A DNA stretch of 39,830 nucleotides from Myxococcota bacterium (lineage in GTDB: Bacteria; Myxococcota; UBA727; JAHDBA01), in the NCBI GenBank assembly GCA_020627505.1, contig JAHDGS010000005.1:17616-57445 (forward strand), read 5' to 3'. The notes below the pieces were generated by a model. The model was given only the letters and a program-made list of their open reading frames with translations. It was not told where the DNA came from and searched no databases. Every line of letters begins with the position of its first letter. Within the stretch, counting starts at the first letter, position 1. The position numbers were made by a program, and so were the translations under genes. Of this stretch, positions 24,529 to 34,482 are shown one piece after another.

Positions 24529-26982
24529 TCAGTCAGTTAACCGATACGATCTGCGGAACCTCAACAGCGCCCAGATTATAAAGCATACTAGGATCAATAT
24601 ACCGAGTACTTGCACCCATGCAGTCAAACGAATTGTCTTATTCAAAATATTTTTGTGATAAGTGTTATCGATCTTAAACCCACCGACTTCTTTGATGTGA
24701 ACCATCATTGAAACCGCTAAATCATGATCTGGCATCTCTTGGTGACACGAGATGCACACACCACGCCGATCAAGCCTTGAACGCTCAGCATTATTGAGTG
24801 GTCTTGATCCTGTGAAATGATGGCCGACCGTTTGAAGCTGTTCACCTGTCTCTGTGACAAAGCGACTCCAATCATGATCTAAACCATCCATGGGTTGAAT
24901 TTGTTCACGTGCTTGTTTTGGAATCGGATTCCCTTGACTATCGGTGAGTTCAATACCATAGCCTTTTGATGGATCTTCAAAGAGTTCTCCACCCGCGATA
25001 CCATAACCCATCGCTTTTTCATTGGCATGACAACTCTCACAACTTCGCCCCTTGAGACTCACGGTATGGGTGTGCGACACAGCCATATCAATTCCTTTTT
25101 GTCCTTCAGGTCCTGCACCCTCAACATTCGGAATTTTAAAAATATGATTTTTCAAGAGTGTTTCGCCATTTTTTCCGATGACTGTGATCGATGTCTGACA
25201 TCCCGGAATAGATGGTGCGACACGATGCTCACCGTTCACAGCAAGAGGCGGATCTTCAAAACGAAGATAAGAACGCTCTTCCTGAACATGACCATCGATC
25301 TTGTGCTCATCCAATGCGTTGACATCTATCTTCGCTTGGACTTCTGCCGTTCGGCCCATCGCGTCATGATCTTCGCCAATCGAAATCCAATCTAATCCTT
25401 GCTGCTCTTTTGAATAATCGACTTGTATATGACAACCATAACATTGCGGCGCCCATGCGTCATGACACGCATAACATTCCATTTGATTCATATGCCCTTG
25501 CACACCCACCATCGCGACCCTGGCTTCTTCGCTGAGAGCATCCGTCTCAAGCAATTTTTTCAGCGGCTTTAATAATAAATCTTGTCCACCAGCACTGTGC
25601 AAAACCACATCGTCACCTCGGCGCACAAGATGTGGCATAGGGTTTCCACGTGCCGAAATCAAATAACCATCTTCTTTGTCAAACACCGTTCCTTTCTTCA
25701 AATATTCGGGTAACGAACCAGAAACACCCCGTGCCTCACCGACGGCTGGTACTGGTCCTGATATTTCATCACCTGTACCAAGTGGTAACTCCCATGGATA
25801 TGCCGTCGGTGTGCCATGACAATCTTGGCATTCGATTTCAACAGCTGCAAGTGTACTCCCCGCGAGACGACCATCACTATGAACATCGATGCTTGTATGG
25901 CAATCTTGACAGAGCATACCTTTATCTTTGTGCAGGTCTGCGTGGAGGTGAAGATATTTTTTCCCAAACGTTTTGGGTTGAACATCTCCTCCACCCATGA
26001 AGGGTGACGAGTACGCTGTCTCCATCAACCCCATATAAGATGTCCCAATACGCCGACCACGATTATGACATGTCACACAGCTTCTCACCGGAATACCTGA
26101 GTATGATTGTTCGCCAACATGCACTTGTGCTTCTCGCGTTCCTTGAATCTGATGGGTGAGCATATGACCTGGCTCATCTTTCGGAATCATCGGATCGCGC
26201 CCTTCGTATAAGCCACCTGTGGAATAAGGTACATGACAAGAGGTGCAGCCCATGCCACGATATTGACCTTCACGCTCTTGCCCCTTAACTCCCGTATGAC
26301 AGCGCTGGCACTCCATACGGATATAAGTATGCATTGCGAGGCTTGGTTTCTCATGAACCGCCTCTGCCGTTGGTGCTGGCGGTGTTTGTACCATTTTCTT
26401 TGGAAAAACTTGTGGCTCAGCTTTCTCAAGGCGCTTCATATAGGTATGATAATCTTCCGTCCCTAGCTTCTGCTCATCAGGCGTTTGTTCAATATCGTAA
26501 TTGGCCCAGTTATGTTGATAACCATTTGGTGCACCAAAGCCCCATTGCGTCCCCTGTATCTTCCCAGCTTCTGTGAACATGAGTGATTGACGTTGCGTAT
26601 TCACCAAATCCATGTGGCATAGGCCACAGGTGTGGTTATTAATCCATGGACTACCAGGATCTGGATAAAAGTCTTTCGGGCCGTCATGCTTCTTAAAATA
26701 GTCGACTGTGCCTCTATGCGCCTTAACGTGCTCTTTTGTATTCGGGTCGCCACCATGACAAATAATGCAATCGTTACCTGCATGGCCAGCTTCTGTTGCT
26801 TTTTGTAAGATCGCTTTCATCATATCTGAAGAACGATCTCGAATATCTTCAATATTTTGATGACATGTTACACACTGATTCGTCGGTGTCGCTCTAATCT
26901 CTCTCGCAACGAATGTGCTCGTGAATATTAATACACCCAAGAAGAATAGATGGTGACTTAAGAAAGCACATAACCTTTGCAT
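24529..26982 (-). CDS. Twelve-heme cytochrome c with C-terminal membrane anchor
   Basis: This 817-residue protein has an N-terminal signal peptide (FLGVLIFTSTFVAREIRA) and twelve CXXCH heme-binding motifs: CVTCH twice, CQDCH twice, and CIICH, CGLCH, CQRCH, CTSCH, CYACH, CYGCH, CESCH and CISCH. The first is near residue 37 and the last near 755. A single C-terminal helix (LTAWVQVLGILILVCFIIWA) would anchor it in the inner membrane, with the hemes in the periplasm. Between heme groups there is a long heme-free stretch (about 560-670). The protein should carry electrons across the periplasm, or reduce or oxidise a small nitrogen, sulfur or metal substrate. It does not match NrfA, Hao or MtrA closely by eye. 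No quinol oxidase or maturation gene is beside it. Confidence 0.85.
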   Translation of the reverse strand: MQRLCAFLSHHLFFLGVLIFTSTFVAREIRATPTNQCVTCHQNIEDIRDRSSDMMKAILQKATEAGHAGNDCIICHGGDPNTKEHVKAHRGTVDYFKKHDGPKDFYPDPGSPWINNHTCGLCHMDLVNTQRQSLMFTEAGKIQGTQWGFGAPNGYQHNWANYDIEQTPDEQKLGTEDYHTYMKRLEKAEPQVFPKKMVQTPPAPTAEAVHEKPSLAMHTYIRMECQRCHTGVKGQEREGQYRGMGCTSCHVPYSTGGLYEGRDPMIPKDEPGHMLTHQIQGTREAQVHVGEQSYSGIPVRSCVTCHNRGRRIGTSYMGLMETAYSSPFMGGGDVQPKTFGKKYLHLHADLHKDKGMLCQDCHTSIDVHSDGRLAGSTLAAVEIECQDCHGTPTAYPWELPLGTGDEISGPVPAVGEARGVSGSLPEYLKKGTVFDKEDGYLISARGNPMPHLVRRGDDVVLHSAGGQDLLLKPLKKLLETDALSEEARVAMVGVQGHMNQMECYACHDAWAPQCYGCHIQVDYSKEQQGLDWISIGEDHDAMGRTAEVQAKIDVNALDEHKIDGHVQEERSYLRFEDPPLAVNGEHRVAPSIPGCQTSITVIGKNGETLLKNHIFKIPNVEGAGPEGQKGIDMAVSHTHTVSLKGRSCESCHANEKAMGYGIAGGELFEDPSKGYGIELTDSQGNPIPKQAREQIQPMDGLDHDWSRFVTETGEQLQTVGHHFTGSRPLNNAERSRLDRRGVCISCHQEMPDHDLAVSMMVHIKEVGGFKIDNTYHKNILNKTIRLTAWVQVLGILILVCFIIWALLRFRRSYRLTD

Positions 26983-27020
26983 GGCATGGGTTATCAGCTC
27001 TTTATTTAATCAACAAGTCC

Positions 27021-30000
27021 TCAGGTTGTCGTCGCGTCCATTCTTCTTCGACGTCTTGCACCAAAACCAAGTAAGGCGAGCCCAAACAAGGCAAGCGCAT
27101 GGCCATTTGTACTTGAGCAGCCATCGATTGTGATATTTGATTTACCGCCGCCGATGACGATCACATCGAGAACACATTCGCCATTCTCACAGATATAATC
27201 CCCACTACAATCGCTATCGAGAACACAAGCTGTGCCATAAGGCGTTTCTTCGCCACAGGCTTCCGCTTTAACATTTGGATCACATGGATCTAAAGGATCA
27301 GATACTCGACCTTCGGCATTCGGGTCTCCAAGAACCTCCGTGCCATCAAGGAAACCATCATCATCGGTGTCTGCATCAAGCGGATTCGTCTCTGTGCCTT
27401 CACGTCGTCCATTTTGGTTCGCATCTTCTTCGCCATCGAGTAAGCCGTCTTGATCTGTATCACCATCAACAGCAGATGTTTCACCAGGATCTTGCAGGCC
27501 ATTTCGATTATTGTCTTCAAGCGAATCTGATAACATATCATTGTCGGTATCTGTCGATCGCGGATCGGTTTCATTCGGCTCTCGGATACCATTCACATTG
27601 CTATCTTCACCACCAACGCAAATAGATGTATCATCAAAGCCAGCTGCATCACATAGACCATCACCATCTGAGTCAGGGTTGAGAGGATCGGTTTCATCAT
27701 CATCAACGACACCGTTCAAGTTCAAATCTTCGCCACCTTGACAAGTACCACCGCCTGTTGATTGACCATCACATAAACCATCACCATCACTATCTTCATT
27801 GAGTGGACTGGTTTCACCATCGTCCACGACACCATTTTGGTTTGTATCTTCAGTTCCATCCGGTATGCCATCACCGTCCGAGTCTGGATTCAATGGATTA
27901 GTTTCACCAACTTCAACAATCCCATTTCCGTTTGTATCTTCTATCCCATTTGATAGGCCATCGTTATCACAATCCAGTGCCGGATTTGCAAAATCACAAT
28001 TACTATCGACACATTCACCAAAAATACATAAGAAACCATCAGAACATTGCGTGTCACCGACACATTCCAGGCAGCGCTCTCCATCCCAATATGGCCGCGA
28101 TATAATACATGTCGGACATGCCACCCGTGCATCAAGGCATTCTATACATGCATTCATATCGACGTCGCATTGCTCACCAATACCACAAGTGGAATCATCG
28201 ACACAATCGACACACGCACCATTGACATCAGCTGGGTTGCAAACGCCATTAGTACATGACACAGGCACAGACGAACACGCACCACCGCTGCATGAATCGA
28301 TGGTACAGTTATCACCATCTGTGCACATGCCGTCATTCAAACATTCGTAACAAAGTCCATCTGAAGGGTCGCAGGTCTGTGCGCCACAATCGACGAGTGC
28401 ACGTTCACATATGGCGGTCGATAAGCCGGCATCGCGACATATATCAGTTGTACATAATGTTCCATCATCTTCGCAGAATGTATCGTCGAAACATGCTGGC
28501 GTGACACAAGCACCCGTCGCATTACAGACATTGTCTCCTGCCCCAGCATCACAATCACGATCGAGCACAACGGTATTTTCACATGCCGAATCAAATGCAG
28601 TAGGATTCACACATGTGTCGTCGGTACAAACATTTCCATCATCGCAAATAAGATCGTCGGCAGTCATACAGAATGGTGACACACAATTTCCTGAGGCGTC
28701 ACACACGTCCGTTCCGCCACATGCGGTGTTTGATGCAACATTACTCGTTTGACAGCTTGAGCTCGGGTCACCACCATTTAAACATGTATTTGTCGTGCAT
28801 GGATTACTATCATCACAATCATTATCGGCGACGCAATTAGAGCCAACACATTGATTTGCCGCATTACATGCGTTTGTTCCTGTACAGCCTGATGTTGTTG
28901 TTAGGCAGTCTACGCAGCTACCCCCAAGGCATTGACCATCACCGTCAAGCGCTGCGTCATCACATATTACACCATCAAGTACATTTGTATTTGAGCATGA
29001 TGACGAGATGGTGCCAGCGCTATTACATGCATCAGTTGTACATTCATTCGCATCGTTACAATCCGTATCAGCTGAGCAAGTTGGCGTTACACACGTACCC
29101 GAACCATCACAAACATCGATTCCGCCACAAGGTGAATTGACGCCATTGACAGAGCAGGTTCCTGATCCGAAGCCCACACAAGTATAACAGATTTCGACTT
29201 GGCACATGCTGCTACAACCATCCCCATCAGCATTATTGTTGTCGTCACAACCTTCACCCAAATCAGATACACCATTTCCACAGGTTGGAGAGGGCGCGAC
29301 ACACTGATTCGATGCATTACATATATTACCGCCTGTACAACCTGAATCATCGGTACAGTTGACACATCCACCTGTGCCATTACATTGTCCATCCCCCTCA
29401 AGCGCACCATCATCACATATTGTTCCAATACCATCATCAGTCGGAGCACATAATCCAGCGCTACAAGCACGTGTGCGGCAAGCACCAGGATCTGCGCATG
29501 TCGCTGAATCACTATCATTGACGGTAGAGCCACATGAAGCATCATGCTCTCCTGGATTTGCGCAGATGGCGTCAAGGCATGGACCCGGGTCAGTACAGTC
29601 ACCATTATTTTGACAAGCCGGCATAACGCAAGCGCCCATGCCATCGCAGACATTCAATCCACCGCATGAACTATTTTCGACTTGAGGTATAACACCTGGA
29701 CCACCACCATTCAGTTGATAACAGGCTTCGATTTGACAACCACCATCACAGCCATCTCCTGGTGCTGTTCCACCATCATCACAGCCTTCGCCACTGTCTA
29801 ATACGCCATTGCCACAGTTCGGTGCAGGTGGCTCACAGACACCACCCATACAGATATCTCCACCACCACAATTGAAATTTTGTATGCATTCTTCACAACT
29901 GCTACCATTCCAATAAGGTGTCGCCCCTGCACAGTTTGGACAAGTCGAAGAACCCGTCATATCACAATCAACACAATCATTTGAGAAGTCACATGTCTCT

Positions 30001-33000
30001 CCGATGCCACAATCACCATCATTGAAACATTCCGCACACATATTCGTGCCTAGACAGACAGGCTGCGCCACATCACAACCAAAATTATCGACACAATCAA
30101 CACATGCACCAGCGCCATCGCATTGTCCATCTCCTGGCGCCGCACCGTCAGTACATATTGTACCACTTACCTCGTCAGGATTGCTACAAGATGCTGAAGC
30201 TGTGCCCGGATTGTTACATATATCATCTGTGCACTCATTTCCGTCATCACAATCAGCGTCAGCATTACACGTTGTTGGAACACATGAACCGCTGTTACAA
30301 ATATCCCCACCACCACAATTACTATCATTAATACATTGCTGACAATTACTTCCATCCCAATATGGGTTTATACCTGGGCAGTTTGGACAAGTCGAAGAAC
30401 CCGTTGCATCACAAATCACACAATTATTTAGAAAATCACACTCTTCGCCTGTGCCACAGTCACCATCATTAGAGCAATCAACACATGTATTTGAAGCACC
30501 AAGACAAATCGGCTCAGATACATCACAACCACCAACATCAACACAATCAACACAAAGGCCTACACCATTACATTGCCCGTCCCCAGGCGCTATACCATCA
30601 GCACAAATTGTCCCAATAGGTTCATCAGGATTGCTACATGATGCTGAAGCTGTGCCCGGATTGTTACATATATCATCTGTGCACTCATTTCCGTCATCAC
30701 AATCAGCGTCAGCATTACACGTTGTTGGAACACATGAACCGCTGTTACAAATATCCCCACCACCACAATTACTATCATTAATACATTGCTGACAATTACT
30801 TCCATCCCAATATGGGTTTATACCTGGGCAGTTTGGACAAGTCGAAGAACCCGTTGCATCACAAATCACACAATTATTTAGAAAATCACACTCTTCGCCT
30901 GTGCCACAGTCACCATCATTAGAGCAATCAACACATGTATTTGAAGCACCAAGACAAATCGGCTCAGATACATCACAGCCACCAACATCAACACAATCAA
31001 CACAAAGGCCTACACCATTACATTGGCCGTCCCCAGGCGCTATGCCATCAGCACAAATTGCCCCAATAGGTTCATCAGGATTGCTGCAGGATGCTGAAGC
31101 TGTGCCCGGATTATTGCAGACATCACTTGTACAGTCATTACCATCTATACAATCCGAATCGACAATACACGCTGGCGTCACACAGCTCCCCCCATCACAT
31201 ACATCGCCAACTCCACAACCACTATTATCTACGCAATCGACACATGTACCTGTTCCATTGCATTGACCTGATCCCGGACCACCACCATCATCACAAGAAA
31301 ATCCGCTGGACGCATTCGGGTTACTGCACGAAGCAGAACCGCTGCCTGGGTTGTTACATACATCATCTGTACAATCATTGCCATCTGTACAATCTGCATC
31401 TGAAGTACAGGCAGGGGTCACACACGTACCAGCTGAACATACATCAATACCACCACAGTTACCATCGACGACGCATTCTTCACACCCGCTTCCATCCCAA
31501 TATGGCGTTGCAGCTGGACACGTCGAACATATGCTCACTCCTGTTGTATTACAAATAACACAATTATTGCTCCCATTACATTGCTCACCAACTAAACAGT
31601 CTCCATCAACACCACACTCTTCACAACTATTCGATACACAAATCGGATTTGCCGCATTACAGCCAACATTATCTGTGCAATCTTCACAAACACCACTACC
31701 ATCACACTGACCTGCAGCTGGTGCAACACCATCTACACATATTTCACCTATTGGTTCGTTCGGGTTACTACAGCTCGCTGAACCAGTACCAGGGTTATTA
31801 CAAATGTCATCTGTACAATCATTCCCATCATCGCAATCGGCGTCACTGCTACAAGCAGGCGTGACACAAGCACCACCATCACAGACATCGCCGACATTAC
31901 AACCACTATTATCTGTGCAGTCTTCACAATTGCCACTTCCATCACATTGACCGTCTTGATCCAAAGCTCCATCATCGCAAGTCGTCCCATTCGGTTCATT
32001 TGTACCACCACCACAATTCATGAATCCTGCACCTGCAAAGGCATTAGAACATGTTTGTGTCCCATTACATGTGTTGCCATCGTCACAATCTGCGTTGGTT
32101 GCACATGTAGAGCACTGATTAGATGTACAAAAAGGTGTCATGGCTGGACAATCACCATCAAAAGCACAAGCCACACATGTTCCACCATCACAAATCGGTG
32201 TTGAGCCACTACAACCTGCATTATTCACACAATCAACACACGAACCTGATGAACACTGACCAGAACCTGGACCGCCACCATCATCACATGCCGTCCCGTC
32301 AGGCGCATCAATATCAAAAGTACATCCACCAATAGCCGAACAAATATTTTCAGTACATGGGTCATTGTCGTCACAACAAATATCTGGGTCTCCGCCCGGC
32401 GCATTATTGTCACACCAAGAACCCGGCCCGGTTCCATCATCTTGTGTTGAACACGAAGATCCTACTGTTCCTGGGTTATTACAAAGACCAGCATCACAAC
32501 CAAGCGACAAACAATCGGAGTCATTATCACAAGCAACGACCCCACATACGCCATTAACATCACATGTTTCTCCACTAGGGCAATTTGAATCAGCGACACA
32601 TTCGACGCAACCAGAACCATCCCAATAACGACTACCATCCGGACATGAATCACACGGAAAAGAACCATCGGTATGACAATCGACACATCCTCCACCACTA
32701 TTCCAAAAAGAAGCAAGACAACCAAATTCTTCCGGCTGACAATTACACTCCTGGCCAGCACCACACGTACCGCCTTCTTCTGTATTACTGCCCCCATCTT
32801 CTCCCTTACAGAAAAAGCACCCATTGCAATCTGCACACCAAAAGTCATCTTCTGTGGTGCACGTTGGGCAGTCCTCCCAGTTCGAACAATCTTCACACAC
32901 ATTCGACACACATTTGTCGCCGGTTGAACAATCAGAATCCATTAAACAATCGACACAACTGCCAGAGCCATCACAAACATCAGTGCCACCGTTACATGAT

Positions 33001-33350
33001 GTTCCACTTGTCTCATCGGTATATGAACAAAATGCTGAAGGGGAGGAAGGATTGTTACATGTGTCAGCTGTACAATCATTCCCATCATCACAATCCGCAT
33101 CAGCTGTGCATCTTTCGGCAACTTGACAAATACAAGACGAGGATACCGCCCGCCATTCACAAAACGGACTCGAAGTGCATAGTGGTTCTGCACCAATTGT
33201 TGTGCAATCAAAATCGCATAGGGCGAGCTCACTTGACCGGGCAACACTGAGTGCGATATCAGCCTCGGGTGGATCGGCTTGGCATGATGCCAAAACAAAA
33301 AGCCCGATTAGCGTTAAAAAATGATTCAAAAATGTATTCGGGCCTCGCAT
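27021..33350 (-). CDS. Giant Cys-rich/TSP3 surface protein with lipobox and MYXO-CTERM-like tail
   Basis: This protein is about 2,109 residues. I prefer the ATG at 33350, with GCGAGGA upstream, over the ATG at 33362, which lies at the predicted transcription start. The signal peptide ends GLFVLASCQAD, a good lipobox. For about 1,700 residues there are repeated Cys-rich units of a few kinds: DADCDDGNDCTDDICNNPGT, GxCVDCVDNxGC and CPxCPxxxPYWDGSxCxxC, plus two DUF4215-like units (CGNGVLDSGEGCDDGG). From about 1,810 these change to TSP3-type calcium repeats (DSDGDGIPDGTEDTNQNGVV). The end is DGCSSTNG, a Gly/Leu helix and GARRRRRMDATTT, like a MYXO-CTERM signal. It is probably a long surface stalk or adhesin. 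Ligand unknown. Confidence 0.85.
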   Translation of the reverse strand: MRGPNTFLNHFLTLIGLFVLASCQADPPEADIALSVARSSELALCDFDCTTIGAEPLCTSSPFCEWRAVSSSCICQVAERCTADADCDDGNDCTADTCNNPSSPSAFCSYTDETSGTSCNGGTDVCDGSGSCVDCLMDSDCSTGDKCVSNVCEDCSNWEDCPTCTTEDDFWCADCNGCFFCKGEDGGSNTEEGGTCGAGQECNCQPEEFGCLASFWNSGGGCVDCHTDGSFPCDSCPDGSRYWDGSGCVECVADSNCPSGETCDVNGVCGVVACDNDSDCLSLGCDAGLCNNPGTVGSSCSTQDDGTGPGSWCDNNAPGGDPDICCDDNDPCTENICSAIGGCTFDIDAPDGTACDDGGGPGSGQCSSGSCVDCVNNAGCSGSTPICDGGTCVACAFDGDCPAMTPFCTSNQCSTCATNADCDDGNTCNGTQTCSNAFAGAGFMNCGGGTNEPNGTTCDDGALDQDGQCDGSGNCEDCTDNSGCNVGDVCDGGACVTPACSSDADCDDGNDCTDDICNNPGTGSASCSNPNEPIGEICVDGVAPAAGQCDGSGVCEDCTDNVGCNAANPICVSNSCEECGVDGDCLVGEQCNGSNNCVICNTTGVSICSTCPAATPYWDGSGCEECVVDGNCGGIDVCSAGTCVTPACTSDADCTDGNDCTDDVCNNPGSGSASCSNPNASSGFSCDDGGGPGSGQCNGTGTCVDCVDNSGCGVGDVCDGGSCVTPACIVDSDCIDGNDCTSDVCNNPGTASASCSNPDEPIGAICADGIAPGDGQCNGVGLCVDCVDVGGCDVSEPICLGASNTCVDCSNDGDCGTGEECDFLNNCVICDATGSSTCPNCPGINPYWDGSNCQQCINDSNCGGGDICNSGSCVPTTCNADADCDDGNECTDDICNNPGTASASCSNPDEPIGTICADGIAPGDGQCNGVGLCVDCVDVGGCDVSEPICLGASNTCVDCSNDGDCGTGEECDFLNNCVICDATGSSTCPNCPGINPYWDGSNCQQCINDSNCGGGDICNSGSCVPTTCNADADCDDGNECTDDICNNPGTASASCSNPDEVSGTICTDGAAPGDGQCDGAGACVDCVDNFGCDVAQPVCLGTNMCAECFNDGDCGIGETCDFSNDCVDCDMTGSSTCPNCAGATPYWNGSSCEECIQNFNCGGGDICMGGVCEPPAPNCGNGVLDSGEGCDDGGTAPGDGCDGGCQIEACYQLNGGGPGVIPQVENSSCGGLNVCDGMGACVMPACQNNGDCTDPGPCLDAICANPGEHDASCGSTVNDSDSATCADPGACRTRACSAGLCAPTDDGIGTICDDGALEGDGQCNGTGGCVNCTDDSGCTGGNICNASNQCVAPSPTCGNGVSDLGEGCDDNNNADGDGCSSMCQVEICYTCVGFGSGTCSVNGVNSPCGGIDVCDGSGTCVTPTCSADTDCNDANECTTDACNSAGTISSSCSNTNVLDGVICDDAALDGDGQCLGGSCVDCLTTTSGCTGTNACNAANQCVGSNCVADNDCDDSNPCTTNTCLNGGDPSSSCQTSNVASNTACGGTDVCDASGNCVSPFCMTADDLICDDGNVCTDDTCVNPTAFDSACENTVVLDRDCDAGAGDNVCNATGACVTPACFDDTFCEDDGTLCTTDICRDAGLSTAICERALVDCGAQTCDPSDGLCYECLNDGMCTDGDNCTIDSCSGGACSSVPVSCTNGVCNPADVNGACVDCVDDSTCGIGEQCDVDMNACIECLDARVACPTCIISRPYWDGERCLECVGDTQCSDGFLCIFGECVDSNCDFANPALDCDNDGLSNGIEDTNGNGIVEVGETNPLNPDSDGDGIPDGTEDTNQNGVVDDGETSPLNEDSDGDGLCDGQSTGGGTCQGGEDLNLNGVVDDDETDPLNPDSDGDGLCDAAGFDDTSICVGGEDSNVNGIREPNETDPRSTDTDNDMLSDSLEDNNRNGLQDPGETSAVDGDTDQDGLLDGEEDANQNGRREGTETNPLDADTDDDGFLDGTEVLGDPNAEGRVSDPLDPCDPNVKAEACGEETPYGTACVLDSDCSGDYICENGECVLDVIVIGGGKSNITIDGCSSTNGHALALFGLALLGFGARRRRRMDATTT
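30181..31080 (-). repeat. Tandem 450-bp near-identical repeat in the giant protein gene
   Basis: Two direct copies (30181-30630 and 30631-31080) are offset by exactly 450 bases and differ at only a few positions, mostly silent. Each encodes the same 150 residues, including CDFLNNCVICDATGSSTCPN and YWDGSNCQQC. More diverged copies flank them on both sides. Confidence 0.9.
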
Positions 33351-33368
33351 AAATCCTCGCATGACATA

Positions 33369-33397
33369 ATTATGCGTAAAGCTAGTCTATCTTTCAA
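33369..33397 (-). promoter_or_regulatory. Sigma-70-like promoter of the giant surface protein
   Basis: On the minus strand: TTGAAA (33392-33397), 17 bases, CATAAT (33369-33374). The expected transcription start is near 33361, which supports translation from 33350 with a short leader holding GCGAGGA. Confidence 0.5.
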
Positions 33398-33432
33398 ATT
33401 TGAGGCTATCTAATTGTCATAGATTGGGACCT

Positions 33433-33451
33433 CTGTCTTTAAATGAGACAG
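33433..33451. repeat. Perfect 6-bp inverted repeat in the divergent intergenic gap
   Basis: CTGTCT and AGACAG face each other across seven bases, between the giant protein gene and the GH5-like lipoproteins. It could be an operator or part of a leader for the plus-strand gene; nothing decides between these. Confidence 0.3.
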
Positions 33452-33498
33452 TCTGAGTCATTTTTGGAATGACGTGTTGAATATTGGTATTCGGGAGT

Positions 33499-34458
33499 AT
33501 GGTATCACTTCGACCTCTTATTTTACCGAATGTCCTTCTTCTCTCCACCCTTCTCCTATCAGCCTGTGGCGAACCCTATGCATCATATGATGCACCAGAG
33601 CCGGTTGAAAGTGACGACAACCCTACTCAAAAGTCATTTAGCCTGTATCAGGGCATTAACATCGCCCTTTCAATACCTGAAGATCGCTTCGTTGGGCTAG
33701 AGAGTACGACTACTGAAGCATCCATTTCAGATGAACGTGTCGAATCTGAAGTATTCCGAACACAGCTTCAAACGCTCGCTGATAATAATATTTCTTGGGT
33801 AAGATGGCCAGTTCTGACTAATATCTATTCTGATTTAGTATTTAGTGATGATGGCGAGCTTCAAGGTCTACACGCGCATGTTTTTGATCGCCTCACGCGG
33901 GTCTTCAATGCATTGCCAACCCATATGAAAATCATGCCTGTCATTATCGACCAAAATATCTGCGAGGACCAAAACATATGCCAATACATCGCCAATCCAA
34001 CGCAAAGAACGTTATTTATTGAGCGCGTCGTCATTCCGCTGACCAGTCGTTTCAAACAAGTCGATAAAATCATTGCGTGGGATATTGCTGATGAAATCGA
34101 TCGGCTCGCGCCACCTTATTCGAATAAAATATCTGACACGGCATTTGTGAATTTTGCAGAGGCATCCGCTATTGCGATTCATCAACATGCCAATCAATTT
34201 GTCACTTTGGGATGTGCCTTTGAAGAGAGTCTTGAACAGCTTCAACAGACTTCAATCGATATCCTCCAATTTCATTGGTACCCAAGTCGTGAATATCATT
34301 CCGTGCCAACTTTTGAAGACTACAGTGGAATAGATCGCCCTGTTATTCTGGGTGCTTTTCCTGATGAGGATCCCATATTAGATGAACAAGTCAGACGTAA
34401 TATAGAACGCGCAGCCTTATCTGGTGCGGCAAGTTCAACACATTTGATTGCACTATAA
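33499..34458 (+). CDS. GH5-like lipoprotein lacking the catalytic nucleophile (probable pseudoenzyme)
   Basis: This 319-residue protein starts at the ATG at 33499; a TTG at 33484 is the alternative, and neither has a well-spaced ribosome site. The signal peptide ends LLLSTLLLSAC, a lipobox. The remainder aligns by eye along its length with the next gene: GINIALS matches GANIAWL, NNISWVRWPVL matches NDIKWLRWFVL, and VDILQFHWYP is common to both. At the GH5 acid/base site it reads WDIADEID, keeping the Glu but losing the usual N and P. At the nucleophile site it reads VILGAFPD, with Ala for Glu. It is therefore unlikely to hydrolyse glycosides and may bind sugar or be decaying. It lies 24 bases before the intact paralog. 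Confidence 0.75.
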   Translation: MVSLRPLILPNVLLLSTLLLSACGEPYASYDAPEPVESDDNPTQKSFSLYQGINIALSIPEDRFVGLESTTTEASISDERVESEVFRTQLQTLADNNISWVRWPVLTNIYSDLVFSDDGELQGLHAHVFDRLTRVFNALPTHMKIMPVIIDQNICEDQNICQYIANPTQRTLFIERVVIPLTSRFKQVDKIIAWDIADEIDRLAPPYSNKISDTAFVNFAEASAIAIHQHANQFVTLGCAFEESLEQLQQTSIDILQFHWYPSREYHSVPTFEDYSGIDRPVILGAFPDEDPILDEQVRRNIERAALSGAASSTHLIAL

Positions 34459-34482
34459 ATCAAGACAAATTACAATAAGCAC

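Noticed and set aside
30181-31080. Regular repeats as a CRISPR array
   Set aside because: The unit is 450 bases, lies within a coding frame and has no spacer pattern.
27275-33250. Many plus-strand frames of 60-220 codons across the giant gene, rich in Ser/Pro/Gln/His
   Set aside because: They repeat with the period of the giant gene's repeats and have no start signals; they are antisense shadows.
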